NCBI GenBank assembly: GCA_963653535.1
Contig: CAVJWU010000007.1
Span: forward strand, 1 to 39,034
Direction: 5' to 3'
DNA length: 39,034 nucleotides
Source of the DNA: UBA3210 sp963653535
Lineage (GTDB): Bacteria > Bacillota_I > Bacilli_A > RFN20 > CAG-449
Part shown: positions 8,161-16,291 of the stretch, piece by piece
Position numbering within the stretch: the first letter of the stretch is position 1
How the letters are laid out: each line of letters begins with the position of its first letter
Notes under the pieces: model-generated
Databases searched by the model: none
Seen by the model: the letters and a program-made list of their open reading frames with translations, nothing else
What the model was told of the DNA's origin: nothing
Translations under genes and position numbers: made by a program

Positions 8161-9078
8161 TTATTTTTTTAAAATTAAATCTTCTTTAAAATGGATTAAA
8201 TTAACAATCATATCATTATATGGAGTTTCAATATTAAATTTATCACCTAAAGAAGTAATCGCTCCATTAATAAAATCAATTTCCGTTAATCGCGCGTTAT
8301 TAATATCTTGGCACATACTAGATTTACCTCCAATAGATGAAGAAAATATCCGTTTTAGTTGATCAATTTCTTCTTCTAAATCAAGATTAATACCAATTTT
8401 ATTTAAAATTAAGATACATTCTTTTATGATATTTTGTAATACATTAAAAGCATATTTATCATCTAAAAGCGATTTAAAAGTTGTATTAAATAAAGCAGTT
8501 AAAGCATTAGTTGAAGCATTTAAAACTAGTTTTTCAAAAATTAAATAATTGACGTTTTCACATAATTTAGTCTCTAAATTAGAATTATTAAATGTATTAA
8601 CTATTTCTTCTAATGTTTCTTTTTTCCCATAATCAGTACCAATAGAAGTTTCTCCGCAGGCAGTATGTTCAATATTGCCTTTACCTAAATTTAAAGAATT
8701 ATGTTTACTAATACCAATATAAATTTGTTCTTTTGGAACATATTTTTTTATAATTTCACTACTACCATAACCATTTTGTAATGTTAAAACTGCAGTTGAA
8801 GAAGAAATAGAAGATAAATTATCTTTTAAAGCTTCTTCAGTAGAAGTGTTTTTTACAAATACGATAAATAAAGAGCATGGTGGAAGAATCGTTCCACTTT
8901 TTACAATTTTAATTTTATAATTATTTGTTACTCCGTTACGCGTTACATTAACACCATTATTAGTGATATAATCAACGTTTTCTTCACGACGTTCAATTAA
9001 AGTAACATCGTTGTTTTTACATAAATATGAGGCATATAATAGGCCCATTGCCCCCGCACCTAAAATATTAATCTTCAT
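8161..9078 (-). CDS. Ketopantoate reductase-like (PanE/ApbA family) oxidoreductase
   Basis: NADPH-dependent 2-dehydropantoate 2-reductase family, 305 aa. It shows the Rossmann dinucleotide loop GAGAMG (residues 7-12), the family block LQNGYG, a catalytic-Lys region in EKLVLNASTNALTAL, and the C-terminal signature SSMCQDINNARLTEID with the conserved Glu. All key residues look intact, so it is probably active. True PanE makes pantoate for CoA, but no panB, panC or CoA genes are in the window, and many paralogues have other substrates; the specific reaction is unproven. It lies 2 bases after the DUF1904-like gene and is the last gene of the gmk-priA transcript, in the place where def and fmt usually follow priA. 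Confidence 0.82.
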   Translation of the reverse strand: MKINILGAGAMGLLYASYLCKNNDVTLIERREENVDYITNNGVNVTRNGVTNNYKIKIVKSGTILPPCSLFIVFVKNTSTEEALKDNLSSISSSTAVLTLQNGYGSSEIIKKYVPKEQIYIGISKHNSLNLGKGNIEHTACGETSIGTDYGKKETLEEIVNTFNNSNLETKLCENVNYLIFEKLVLNASTNALTALFNTTFKSLLDDKYAFNVLQNIIKECILILNKIGINLDLEEEIDQLKRIFSSSIGGKSSMCQDINNARLTEIDFINGAITSLGDKFNIETPYNDMIVNLIHFKEDLILKK

Positions 9079-9080
9079 AC

Positions 9081-9575
9081 TTATCTCTTTGTTATATCAT
9101 CCATTGATGCTGGAGTTTCATCTTCATCATCTATAATTCCATTTTCTGCGAAGATATTTCCAGTATAAATGTCATCTTCTGAATATTCACCATCTTCATC
9201 GTAGTTTTCATCTAAATGAGCTTCGACTGAAGTAGTAATAAATTCAGGATATTGACGAGAAATTCTTTCATAATAATGAGATTCATCAAAATAAGAGAAT
9301 AAAATTCTTACATGCATTGCATAATCTTTAGTTTCATTCATTAAAATAGAAGCAACTTTTTCTTCTTCTAAAGAAAGTTCAACTGGAGCTTCTACTTTGA
9401 TATAAACATTATATGAAGTTTGTTCATGACCTTTATAAAAAACAAATGAATCAGATGCTTGGAAAATTAAGTCTTCATCTTTAATACCAAAAGCATTCGC
9501 GACTTTTTCATGAATTGTTTCATTTAATCTACCAACTAATTCAAAATCTAAACTATAGAAATTAATAATTACCAT
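9081..9575 (-). CDS. DUF1904/tautomerase-like small protein with acidic tail
   Basis: 164 aa, function unknown. Residues 1-115 have the look of the DUF1904 family of the tautomerase/MIF superfamily: an N-terminal strand (VIINFYSLDF), a helix, a mid-protein strand (YNVYIKVEAP), and a closing HVRILFSYFDESHYYE that recalls the conserved IFxxLxxxxYYE end of DUF1904. The N-terminal proline used by catalytic tautomerases is absent (the sequence begins MVII). The last 45 residues form a very acidic, probably disordered tail rich in Asp and Glu. A perfect AAGGAGGT precedes the ATG. It lies between priA and the PanE-like gene, 9 bases after priA. The family assignment is from memory of the pattern and is moderate at best. 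Confidence 0.5.
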   Translation of the reverse strand: MVIINFYSLDFELVGRLNETIHEKVANAFGIKDEDLIFQASDSFVFYKGHEQTSYNVYIKVEAPVELSLEEEKVASILMNETKDYAMHVRILFSYFDESHYYERISRQYPEFITTSVEAHLDENYDEDGEYSEDDIYTGNIFAENGIIDDEDETPASMDDITKR

Positions 9576-9584
9576 ACTACCTCC

Positions 9585-11786
9585 TTAATAATCTTCATAC
9601 GGATCGACATTGATTATAACATCAATACGATTATTTTTATTAATATTTTCGACTAATTCTTTTAAAACATCTTTTACATCAGCATACGATTTATATTTTA
9701 AAAGTAATTTTCTATTGTATTTGCCATCATTTAAGACAATAAATGGTTCGCTTGGACCAATTACATCCACCTTTTTTGAAGAAAATTTAGCTTCAAGAAA
9801 ATTTTTAACTTCAAAGGAAGAATCAATAACTTCTTTTTCATTCTTACCTTGTAGAGTAACTAAAGTTAAATATGTATACGGAGGATTTTGATTTAATTTT
9901 CTTATCCTCATCTCTTCATTAAAGAATCGATTATAATCTTGAATTGAAGCATCATATATCACATAAGATTTAGGCATATAAGTTTGAATAATCGCGCGAG
10001 AATTACCAACATGTCGACCCGCTCTACCTAAAGCTTGAGTGATTAAATTAAATGTTCGTTCAGAAGATTTATAAGAAGGAATATTTAATCCTAAATCAGC
10101 GAGAACTACCCCAACTAATGTTACATCTTTAAAATCATGACCTTTCGCGATCATTTGTGTACCAATTAAAATATCAGCTTCATGAGATTCAAATTTATTA
10201 ATGATGTTTTTAACATTTGATTTTATATTAGCGACATCTGAATCTAATCTTAAAGTCCTTGCTTCAGGAAATAATCTTTTCACTTCTTCTTCAACTCTTT
10301 CACTACCAAAACCAACTTTTGAGAATGTGTTAGCTTGGCAGTTTGGACAAGTCGATACCATATTTTCAACAAATCCGCAGTGATGGCACTTAAGCATATT
10401 AATTTTTGAATGATATGATAAAGGGATTCCACAAGTAGGACATTTTAACGTTCTACCACATTTTCTACAAGTGACAAAAGAAGAAAATCCTCGTTTATTA
10501 ATTAATAGCATCACTTGTTTATTATTTTTTAAAGTAGAAGCAATCTCTTCACGTAATTTTAAAGAAAATATCACTGACTCTTTATCAATATTGCGATAAT
10601 CTAACATATCGACAATGCTCGTTTGAGGTAAAGGTAAGGAATTAAATCGTTTAGTTAAATAAAGTTGATGATAAACTCCTTTTAAGGCTCTAATCTTCGT
10701 TTCTAATGAAGGAGTGGCGCTACCTAAAATTATCTTACAAGTTGGATAATATTTTTGTCTCATTTTTGCAACTTCTAACGCATGATAAAAAGGTGAAGTC
10801 TCTTGTTTATAAGTTTCAACATGTTCTTCGTCAATAATAATTAAACCTAGATCATCTAAAGGAGCAAAAATCGCACTTCTTGCCCCGATAACAATATTTA
10901 CCTCATGATTTTTTATTCTTCGATATTCATCATATTTTTCTCCAGGAGTTAATTCTGAATGTAAAATTGCTACATTATCAAATTTTTCTTTAAAACGTTT
11001 TACCATTTGAAAAGTTAAAGATATTTCAGGAACTAGCATAAGAACTTGTTTATTAGAAGATAAAATACTTTTTGCGACTTCTAAATAAACTTCAGTTTTG
11101 CCACTTCCTGTAACTCCTTCTAGAAGGAAAATTTTATCTTGAGAATTTAAGATAGTATTATAAGCATCAAGTTGTTCTAATGTTAATTCTTTATCTTTTG
11201 TCTTTGTTACTTCTTCTTGTACTAATCTAATCTTTTCTTTTTTAACTAATTTAACTTTACCTTTTTCAACTAGTTTTGTTACTAACGTAGATTTAATATC
11301 TTTTTTTAAGATATCTCCTTTAATTGAACTAAGTTCAATAAGTAATTCTTGTTGTTTAGGAGTTAATCCTTCTTTTGATGTATCAATAACTTCAACATAA
11401 GTTTCATAAGCAATACGTGGTTTATTAAGCGAAGACAAACTAGGTTTTAATGAAGGAGGTAACATTGAGGAAAGAACATTTATATAAGGGGCTATATAAT
11501 ACGAAGCGATATCATTAGCCAGCGACATTAATTCGCTAGTTAAGATTGGTTCTTTATCAATAAGAGAAACAATTTCTTTTAATTTAACACCTGTTTTTAA
11601 TGTATATTCTTCAATAGTTAACTTCGTTTCTTTAACATTAACTACGTAGCCAACAATATTTCTATTTGCGAAATTAACTACTACTCTTACCCCTACTTTT
11701 ATTTCATTTTCCCCATTATAAGCATAAGAAAAAGGACGGTTAACCTTATTTGATGCGTATTCAATTATGACATCAAGTAAAAGCAT
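9585..11786 (-). CDS. priA: Primosomal protein N' (replication restart helicase PriA)
   Basis: DNA helicase that reloads the replisome at stalled forks, 733 aa, a normal length. It has an N-terminal DNA-binding domain (about 1-105), Walker A EGVTGSGKTEVYL (about 218-230), Walker B IIIDEEHVETYK, helicase motif GSATPSLETK, and an insertion with paired zinc cysteines (CRKCGRTLKCPTCG, then CHHCG and CPNC). Later helicase motifs include GTQMIAKGHDF and QALGRAGR. TAAAGGAGG lies before the start, 14 bases after gmk. In Bacillus, rpoZ and coaBC stand between gmk and priA; here they are missing. Confidence 0.97.
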   Translation of the reverse strand: MLLLDVIIEYASNKVNRPFSYAYNGENEIKVGVRVVVNFANRNIVGYVVNVKETKLTIEEYTLKTGVKLKEIVSLIDKEPILTSELMSLANDIASYYIAPYINVLSSMLPPSLKPSLSSLNKPRIAYETYVEVIDTSKEGLTPKQQELLIELSSIKGDILKKDIKSTLVTKLVEKGKVKLVKKEKIRLVQEEVTKTKDKELTLEQLDAYNTILNSQDKIFLLEGVTGSGKTEVYLEVAKSILSSNKQVLMLVPEISLTFQMVKRFKEKFDNVAILHSELTPGEKYDEYRRIKNHEVNIVIGARSAIFAPLDDLGLIIIDEEHVETYKQETSPFYHALEVAKMRQKYYPTCKIILGSATPSLETKIRALKGVYHQLYLTKRFNSLPLPQTSIVDMLDYRNIDKESVIFSLKLREEIASTLKNNKQVMLLINKRGFSSFVTCRKCGRTLKCPTCGIPLSYHSKINMLKCHHCGFVENMVSTCPNCQANTFSKVGFGSERVEEEVKRLFPEARTLRLDSDVANIKSNVKNIINKFESHEADILIGTQMIAKGHDFKDVTLVGVVLADLGLNIPSYKSSERTFNLITQALGRAGRHVGNSRAIIQTYMPKSYVIYDASIQDYNRFFNEEMRIRKLNQNPPYTYLTLVTLQGKNEKEVIDSSFEVKNFLEAKFSSKKVDVIGPSEPFIVLNDGKYNRKLLLKYKSYADVKDVLKELVENINKNNRIDVIINVDPYEDY

Positions 11787-11800
11787 AAACCCTCCTTTAG

Positions 11801-12394
11801 TTATTTATTAGAATTTTTGTTCGCGGCGATTTTTAATTTAATTAAGCGAGTGATTTCTCCTGCGCTACGACATATATTATCATTAAGAACATTGAATTGG
11901 TAATATGTTTTTGAACCCATTTCTCTTTTAGCTTTTTCTAAACGTTCTTGAATGATTTCTTCTGGTTCAGATTTTCTTCCTCTGATTCTTTTTGCAAGTT
12001 CTCTTAAAGAAGGTGGAAGTAAATAAATTGATAAAACTCCTGGGTCATCTTTATATTCTTCAAGAACTTTTTTAGCCCCTTCAACTTCGATTTCTAAGAA
12101 AACATTTTTCCCTTCATTTCTCAATTTTTCAACGCTGAATTTAGGTGTACCATAATAGTTACCAACAAAGTGGGCATATTCAAGTAATTCATTATTTTTA
12201 ATCGCATTTTCGAAAGTCTCTTGAGACACAAAATAATAATCAACACCATCAATTTCACCATTTCTAGGTAATCTAGTTGTCATTGAAATTGAATAAGCTA
12301 AATTTAGTGATTCATCTTTAAATATTTGTTTTCTAACAGTGCCTTTACCAACACCGCTTGGACCTGAAAGAACGATTAATAAACCTTTTTCCAT
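11801..12394 (-). CDS. gmk: Guanylate kinase
   Basis: Phosphorylates GMP to GDP with ATP, 197 aa. The P-loop GPSGVGKGTV (residues 10-19) is followed by the GMP-binding region SMTTRLPRNGEIDGVDYYFV and the typical LEIEVEGAKKVLE block with a catalytic Asp-to-Glu-type position; the lid region RGRKSEPEEIIQERL is normal. It is the first gene of a minus-strand operon with priA and diverges from rqcH, as gmk and yloA do in Bacillus. GCGAGG upstream of the ATG is the ribosome binding site. Confidence 0.96.
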   Translation of the reverse strand: MEKGLLIVLSGPSGVGKGTVRKQIFKDESLNLAYSISMTTRLPRNGEIDGVDYYFVSQETFENAIKNNELLEYAHFVGNYYGTPKFSVEKLRNEGKNVFLEIEVEGAKKVLEEYKDDPGVLSIYLLPPSLRELAKRIRGRKSEPEEIIQERLEKAKREMGSKTYYQFNVLNDNICRSAGEITRLIKLKIAANKNSNK

Positions 12395-12431
12395 AAATAC
12401 CTCGCCTTAAAAATTAATATATAGTGTTATC

Positions 12432-12460
12432 ATTCTATTCAATAAAATATTTATTTTCAA
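12432..12460 (-). promoter_or_regulatory. Promoter of the gmk-priA operon
   Basis: Minus strand: -35 TTGAAA (12455-12460), 17-base spacer, -10 TAGAAT (12432-12437). The start would fall near 12425, giving a leader of about 30 nt. Confidence 0.65.
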
Positions 12461-12532
12461 CAAGAATTTTTAAAATTCTTTACAAATGTTTCGTTAATAA
12501 TAAATTATATTTATTAAAATGTTTCATTTGTA

Positions 12533-12538
12533 TATAAT
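12533..12538 (+). promoter_or_regulatory. -10 element of rqcH
   Basis: Perfect TATAAT 21 bases before the rqcH ATG in the divergent gmk/rqcH region. No good -35 is visible. The ribosome binding site GCGAGGA follows at 12546-12551. Confidence 0.5.
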
Positions 12539-12558
12539 ATTTTCAGCGAGGAAAAACT

Positions 12559-14154
12559 ATGGCAATTTCTAATTTTACATTCACAAGAATTTATAACGAT
12601 TTATATTCTCGTTTACTAAATGCAAAAATATCAAAAATCATAAAAATATCTAATACTGATTTTTCTTTCTTCTTGTTTTCTAATAAACAAGAATCATTAA
12701 TCTTTAGTTTTGATAATTCTAATCCATACATGTTAATCTCGTCTTCTTATTTTAAGATGATTCAAGAATCAACTGCGTTTGTTGCTAGTTTAAAAAAATA
12801 TTTTGAAGGTGGAAAAATTATCGCGCTTGAAAAATTACCTTCTGATAAAGTAGTTACTTTTACAATTAGGAAATTAACTCCATCTTATCAAACTATCACT
12901 AATAAATTAATCGTTGAACTTATTCCATATCGTCCTAATGCAATCATCGTAAATGAAGATAATGTCATTATTGATTGTATTAAAAAATCTTCTTCATTAG
13001 ATGAAGTTAGACCTTTACAACGCGGATTACATTATCAGTATTTAAATTTAGAAAATAAAGAATTTAATGAAAACGATACATTAGAAACAATTAAATCAAA
13101 GGTTATTAAAACAATTTATAACGAGATTGAGTATCGAGTTAATAATGGAGAAAATATAAAAGATATCGTACAAGAAATTAAATCTTCTACTAAATATTAT
13201 AATTATAAAAATGACATTGTTTCTATTCCTCTAAAATCAGTCACTACTTACAAAGAATTCTCTCTTGATGAGCTTTCTAGTATCTATGAAGAAAAAGAAA
13301 ATGAAAAATATAAAAAATCTCATTATGAATTAGTTTTACATACGATCAATCATAAACTAAAAGGTTTAAAAAATAAATTAGTTAACTTAAATAACGATTT
13401 AAAAAAAGCAGAAGAAAAGAAAGATTATATTGAAATAGGTAATCTCTTATTCATGAATTTAGATGCTTATACAAAAGGTCAAAAAGAAATTGTTCTTGAT
13501 GGTAAAAAAATCCCTTTAGATGATAAATTAGATCTAATTGGTAATGCGAATAAGTATTTTAAACTATATCAAAAATCTAAAGTCGCTCTAGAACAAGTTA
13601 ACATTCAAATTAATTTAACAAAAGATAAAATCGAATATTTTGAAAAACTTAATAACCAAGTAAAATACGCTTCCGTTGAAGATATGGAAGATATTATTAA
13701 TGAACTAAAAGAAGATGGTTATCTAAAAAAAGAAAAAAATCAAAATAACAAAAAGAAGAAATTAACTCCGAAAATTTATTCACCTCATTATATTATTTCA
13801 CAAGATAACGAAAAGATTGGATTTGGTTTATCTTCATATCAAAATGAATATTTAACGTTTGAACTTGCTAGAAAAGATGATTATTTCTTGCACGCGAAAG
13901 ATGTTCATGGCCCTCATGTTATTATCTTTTCATCGAATCCAAGTAAAGAAACTATCTTGCTCGCGAGTGAAATAGCACTTTATTTTGCTAGTTTAGTTTC
14001 TGGAGAAGTTATTGTAACTGATCGAAAATGTGTTAAAAAAGTTCCTTCAAAAAGAGGGCTTGTCACATTTAATGAATATGAAACAATTACTCTAAATGAA
14101 ATTAGAGATTCATCGATTAAGATGATTAAAGAATCTTTAAAAAAGGGCTGTTAA
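12559..14154 (+). CDS. rqcH: RqcH (NFACT/Rqc2 family ribosome-associated quality control factor)
   Basis: RqcH binds obstructed 50S subunits carrying peptidyl-tRNA and directs alanine tailing of stalled chains. The 531 aa follow the family layout: NFACT-N from residue 1 (FTFTRIYNDLYSRLLNAKIS), a helix-hairpin-helix region, a Lys/Glu-rich coiled coil (about 235-400), and a C-terminal NFACT-R domain with DYFLHAKDVHGPHVII near residue 440. Older annotation calls this family fibronectin-binding protein (FbpA/YloA). Length is slightly below the usual 560-570 aa. It is monocistronic, divergent from gmk, and ends within a large structured terminator. Confidence 0.93.
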   Translation: MAISNFTFTRIYNDLYSRLLNAKISKIIKISNTDFSFFLFSNKQESLIFSFDNSNPYMLISSSYFKMIQESTAFVASLKKYFEGGKIIALEKLPSDKVVTFTIRKLTPSYQTITNKLIVELIPYRPNAIIVNEDNVIIDCIKKSSSLDEVRPLQRGLHYQYLNLENKEFNENDTLETIKSKVIKTIYNEIEYRVNNGENIKDIVQEIKSSTKYYNYKNDIVSIPLKSVTTYKEFSLDELSSIYEEKENEKYKKSHYELVLHTINHKLKGLKNKLVNLNNDLKKAEEKKDYIEIGNLLFMNLDAYTKGQKEIVLDGKKIPLDDKLDLIGNANKYFKLYQKSKVALEQVNIQINLTKDKIEYFEKLNNQVKYASVEDMEDIINELKEDGYLKKEKNQNNKKKKLTPKIYSPHYIISQDNEKIGFGLSSYQNEYLTFELARKDDYFLHAKDVHGPHVIIFSSNPSKETILLASEIALYFASLVSGEVIVTDRKCVKKVPSKRGLVTFNEYETITLNEIRDSSIKMIKESLKKGC

Positions 14155-14232
14155 AAATAAAGTGAACACAAAGTTAGACCGAGGAATTGGAAAAACTTAA
14201 GTTGTTCACTTCATAGACAACAGTCTTTTTTA
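14141..14232. terminator. Long compound hairpin, likely bidirectional terminator between rqcH and the trmL operon
   Basis: About 90 bases form one elongated structure. The outer arms are GGGCTGTT (14145-14152) and AACAGTCT (14219-14226), with A/T runs extending on both sides. The middle arms are AAGTGAAC (14160-14167) and GTTCACTT (14204-14211). The inner arms are AAGTT (14171-14175) and AACTT (14194-14198). A T run follows on the plus strand, and on the minus strand AACAGCCC is followed by six T, so it can terminate both convergent transcripts. Its size and nested stems are larger than an ordinary terminator. It includes the rqcH stop codon. Confidence 0.6.
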
Positions 14233-14296
14233 TTTAAATTATTTTAAGTTATCAATAATTAATATAGTTAAAATCTCTTATTCACAATAATTCTTT

Positions 14297-14830
14297 TTAT
14301 TCACTTATTACAGGTAAATAACAATATGCTTTTATAATATTAAGTAAATTTTCTGAATAACCTCTTTCATAGGCTAATGTCATTCCTTCATTAACAATAC
14401 AAATTGTCGGAGTTGACATACCTACCGAATTATCTTCTTTAACGCGATAATATTGTTCATCTAAAATTTGATAATCTTTCATTAAAATTAATTTAGAAGA
14501 ATTAGTTTCACTCTTTATATCCATGGCATAGATCGTGATTGAGGTTTCCTCCATGTAAGGAATGAGTAATTCTCTTTTTGCGCTTTCACAATGTGAACAA
14601 GTAGACATATAAAAATACATAACAAAAGAATCTTTATTAGTTACTTTGGCTAAATATTGATCAACATTAATCTCTTTAAATGTTTTTTCTTCATTTCTTT
14701 CTACTTCAATATAAGGAACTTTGCCGCTATATTTGTTTTCGACTGAAATAGGTGAATTTGATGAAATGGATGAAGAACAAGAAGTTAGAGAAAAGAGAAG
14801 CAAAAAACATAATAATAATTTATTTTTCAT
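14297..14830 (-). CDS. Thioredoxin-fold lipoprotein
   Basis: 177 aa. The signal peptide ends in lipobox SLTSC, with the lipidated cysteine at residue 18, followed by a Ser-rich linker. The mature part is thioredoxin-like: strand FVMYFYMSTC leading to redox pair C78-S-H-C81, then MSTPTICIV with the conserved cis-proline. It is expected to act outside the membrane in thiol-disulfide exchange or protection of surface proteins; the partner is unknown. Its start overlaps the trmL stop by 11 bases, so it is cotranscribed and probably coupled, although the functions look unrelated. It resembles the PedC/BrcD-type small thiol lipoproteins of low-GC Gram-positives, but I cannot assign a specific family. 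Confidence 0.8.
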   Translation of the reverse strand: MKNKLLLCFLLLFSLTSCSSSISSNSPISVENKYSGKVPYIEVERNEEKTFKEINVDQYLAKVTNKDSFVMYFYMSTCSHCESAKRELLIPYMEETSITIYAMDIKSETNSSKLILMKDYQILDEQYYRVKEDNSVGMSTPTICIVNEGMTLAYERGYSENLLNIIKAYCYLPVISE

Positions 14831-15335
14831 TTTCTAAAAAATCTTCTCCTTTAATAGCTTCAAATGTTGATAGGCCAAAAAAATCTTGTTGTTTAGCTGC
14901 TTCAAAAAGAACAATCGCGACAGAATTAGATAAATTTAAGCTTCGTGCATTCATGACCATTGGTATTCTAATACACTTATCTAAATGATTTCTTAATACA
15001 TCATGAGGAATACCAGTAGATTCGCGGCCAAACATAAAATAATAATCTTTGCCAACTTTAGAATAATCAAAATCAGAATAAGTATTCTTTGAATATCTTG
15101 TTACATAATAAATATCTGCGTCAGGATTTTTCTTATAGAAATCTTCAATATTTTCATAAAGAGTAATATCACATTCATCAATGTAATCCATACTCGCTCG
15201 TAAAAGTGATTTATCTTCAATGTCAAATCCTAATGGTTTAATAAGATGAAGTTTAGCATTTAATGCCATCGCAGTACGGATAATATTTCCAGTATTTTGG
15301 GGTATTTCTGGTTGAAAGAGTACAATATTTAACAT
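14820..15335 (-). CDS. trmL: tRNA (cytidine/uridine-34-2'-O)-methyltransferase TrmL
   Basis: SPOUT-class methyltransferase that 2'-O-methylates the wobble base of tRNA-Leu, 171 aa. It shows the three family motifs: N-terminal QPEIPQNTGNIIRTA, middle MFGRESTGIP, and the C-terminal knot RIPMVMNARSLNLSNSVAIV. Length is at the upper end of the usual 155-170 aa. A good CAGGAGGAAAC site precedes the ATG. It is first in a two-gene transcript with the thioredoxin-like lipoprotein. Confidence 0.95.
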   Translation of the reverse strand: MLNIVLFQPEIPQNTGNIIRTAMALNAKLHLIKPLGFDIEDKSLLRASMDYIDECDITLYENIEDFYKKNPDADIYYVTRYSKNTYSDFDYSKVGKDYYFMFGRESTGIPHDVLRNHLDKCIRIPMVMNARSLNLSNSVAIVLFEAAKQQDFFGLSTFEAIKGEDFLENEK

Positions 15336-15367
15336 TTTTTCGTTTCCTCCTGACTTATATATAAAAC

Positions 15368-15376
15368 ATTATACCA
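15368..15376 (-). promoter_or_regulatory. Extended -10 promoter of trmL
   Basis: Minus strand TGGTATAAT: perfect TATAAT at 15368-15373 with a TG motif one base upstream, about 33 bases before the trmL ATG. A convincing -35 is absent, as is usual for extended -10 promoters. Confidence 0.7.
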
Positions 15377-15394
15377 AAATAAGCATAAAAGAAT

Positions 15395-15400
15395 TATAAT
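15395..15400 (+). promoter_or_regulatory. -10 element of the LicA-like gene
   Basis: Perfect TATAAT about 31 bases before the ATG at 15432, in the divergent region with trmL. No clear -35; AAGAGGTAAG precedes the start codon. Confidence 0.5.
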
Positions 15401-15431
15401 ATATTTATAGTTTTAAGAAAAAGAGGTAAGT

Positions 15432-16247
15432 ATGAAACAAATAATTGATGTATTTAAAAAACAATTGAATATCGATGTTAACTCTATTCAATATTATGAA
15501 GGTGGCGTATCAAATAATAACTACCTAGTAAATGACAAATATCTTTTTAGAGAAAGAAAATCTTATGTTCAACATTTCTATAACACTCAAAATGAAGTTG
15601 CAGTTGAACATTATATTGTCGATAAAGATATTACATTTCCATGCTTATATATTTCAGAATCTGGAATAAAGATTACTGAATTTGTTAAAGACGCGAAAGA
15701 TTTATCAACATTCAAAGAAATTCCTGATGAAATATTAGAAAAGATTGCATTAAAAATGAAGAAATTACACGACTTCAAATTTAAATGTTTAGTCGATTAT
15801 TCTATCGATGATCACGTATCTTATTATCATGAAAATTCACATGTCGCAAAATTATCTCGTCACGATGAAATCTTAGATAAAGCATTATCATTTGTTAAAG
15901 ATGAAGAATTATATCTTTGCCATAACGATTTACTTCCAGGAAATATTTTAATTAAAGATAATGACGTTTTCTTCATTGATTTTGAATATGCTTCAAACAA
16001 TATCCCTTCTTATGATATTGCGATGTTCTTATCTAAAAACCATATCTCTAACAAAACTACAATTGATAAATTCTTAAAATATTATTACGGAGATAACATT
16101 CCAGAAAATATCTATGATCAATTATCTTCATTCAATGATGTTATTAACTTAATTCTCTATTATTGGAATATGATGATGTTTAACACATTACATGATGATT
16201 TATATTTAAAAGAAGCTAATCGTAAAAAGCGTGCAATTGAAAAATAG
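15432..16247 (+). CDS. Choline/ethanolamine kinase-like phosphotransferase (LicA-type, APH fold)
   Basis: 271-aa small-molecule kinase with the aminoglycoside-phosphotransferase/choline-kinase fold. Brenner-type catalytic motif CHNDLLPGNILI (about 163-174) and metal-binding FFIDFEYASNNIPSYDIA (about 178-195) are intact. The FEYA...N...YDIA spacing is the form seen in choline kinases and LicA. The N-terminal nucleotide-binding glycine region reads EGGVSNNNYLV. LicA phosphorylates choline for decoration of surface glycolipids or teichoic acids. No other lic genes (licB, licC, licD) are in the window, so the acceptor pathway is unknown. It is monocistronic, divergent from trmL, and closed by a strong terminator. 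Confidence 0.82.
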   Translation: MKQIIDVFKKQLNIDVNSIQYYEGGVSNNNYLVNDKYLFRERKSYVQHFYNTQNEVAVEHYIVDKDITFPCLYISESGIKITEFVKDAKDLSTFKEIPDEILEKIALKMKKLHDFKFKCLVDYSIDDHVSYYHENSHVAKLSRHDEILDKALSFVKDEELYLCHNDLLPGNILIKDNDVFFIDFEYASNNIPSYDIAMFLSKNHISNKTTIDKFLKYYYGDNIPENIYDQLSSFNDVINLILYYWNMMMFNTLHDDLYLKEANRKKRAIEK

Positions 16248-16254
16248 TTTTTAA

Positions 16255-16290
16255 AAAAATGGAACCACTTCATTAAGTGATTCCATTTTT
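16255..16290. terminator. Bidirectional terminator
   Basis: AATGGAACCACTT (to 16270), loop CATT, AAGTGATTCCATT (from 16275) with one mismatch. T runs lie on both strands, serving the LicA-like gene (+) and the ArAE-HAD gene (-). Confidence 0.9.
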
Positions 16291-16291
16291 A

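Noticed and set aside
9610..10383. Two plus-strand open frames inside priA
   Set aside because: Shadow frames within a strongly conserved gene, no ribosome binding site.
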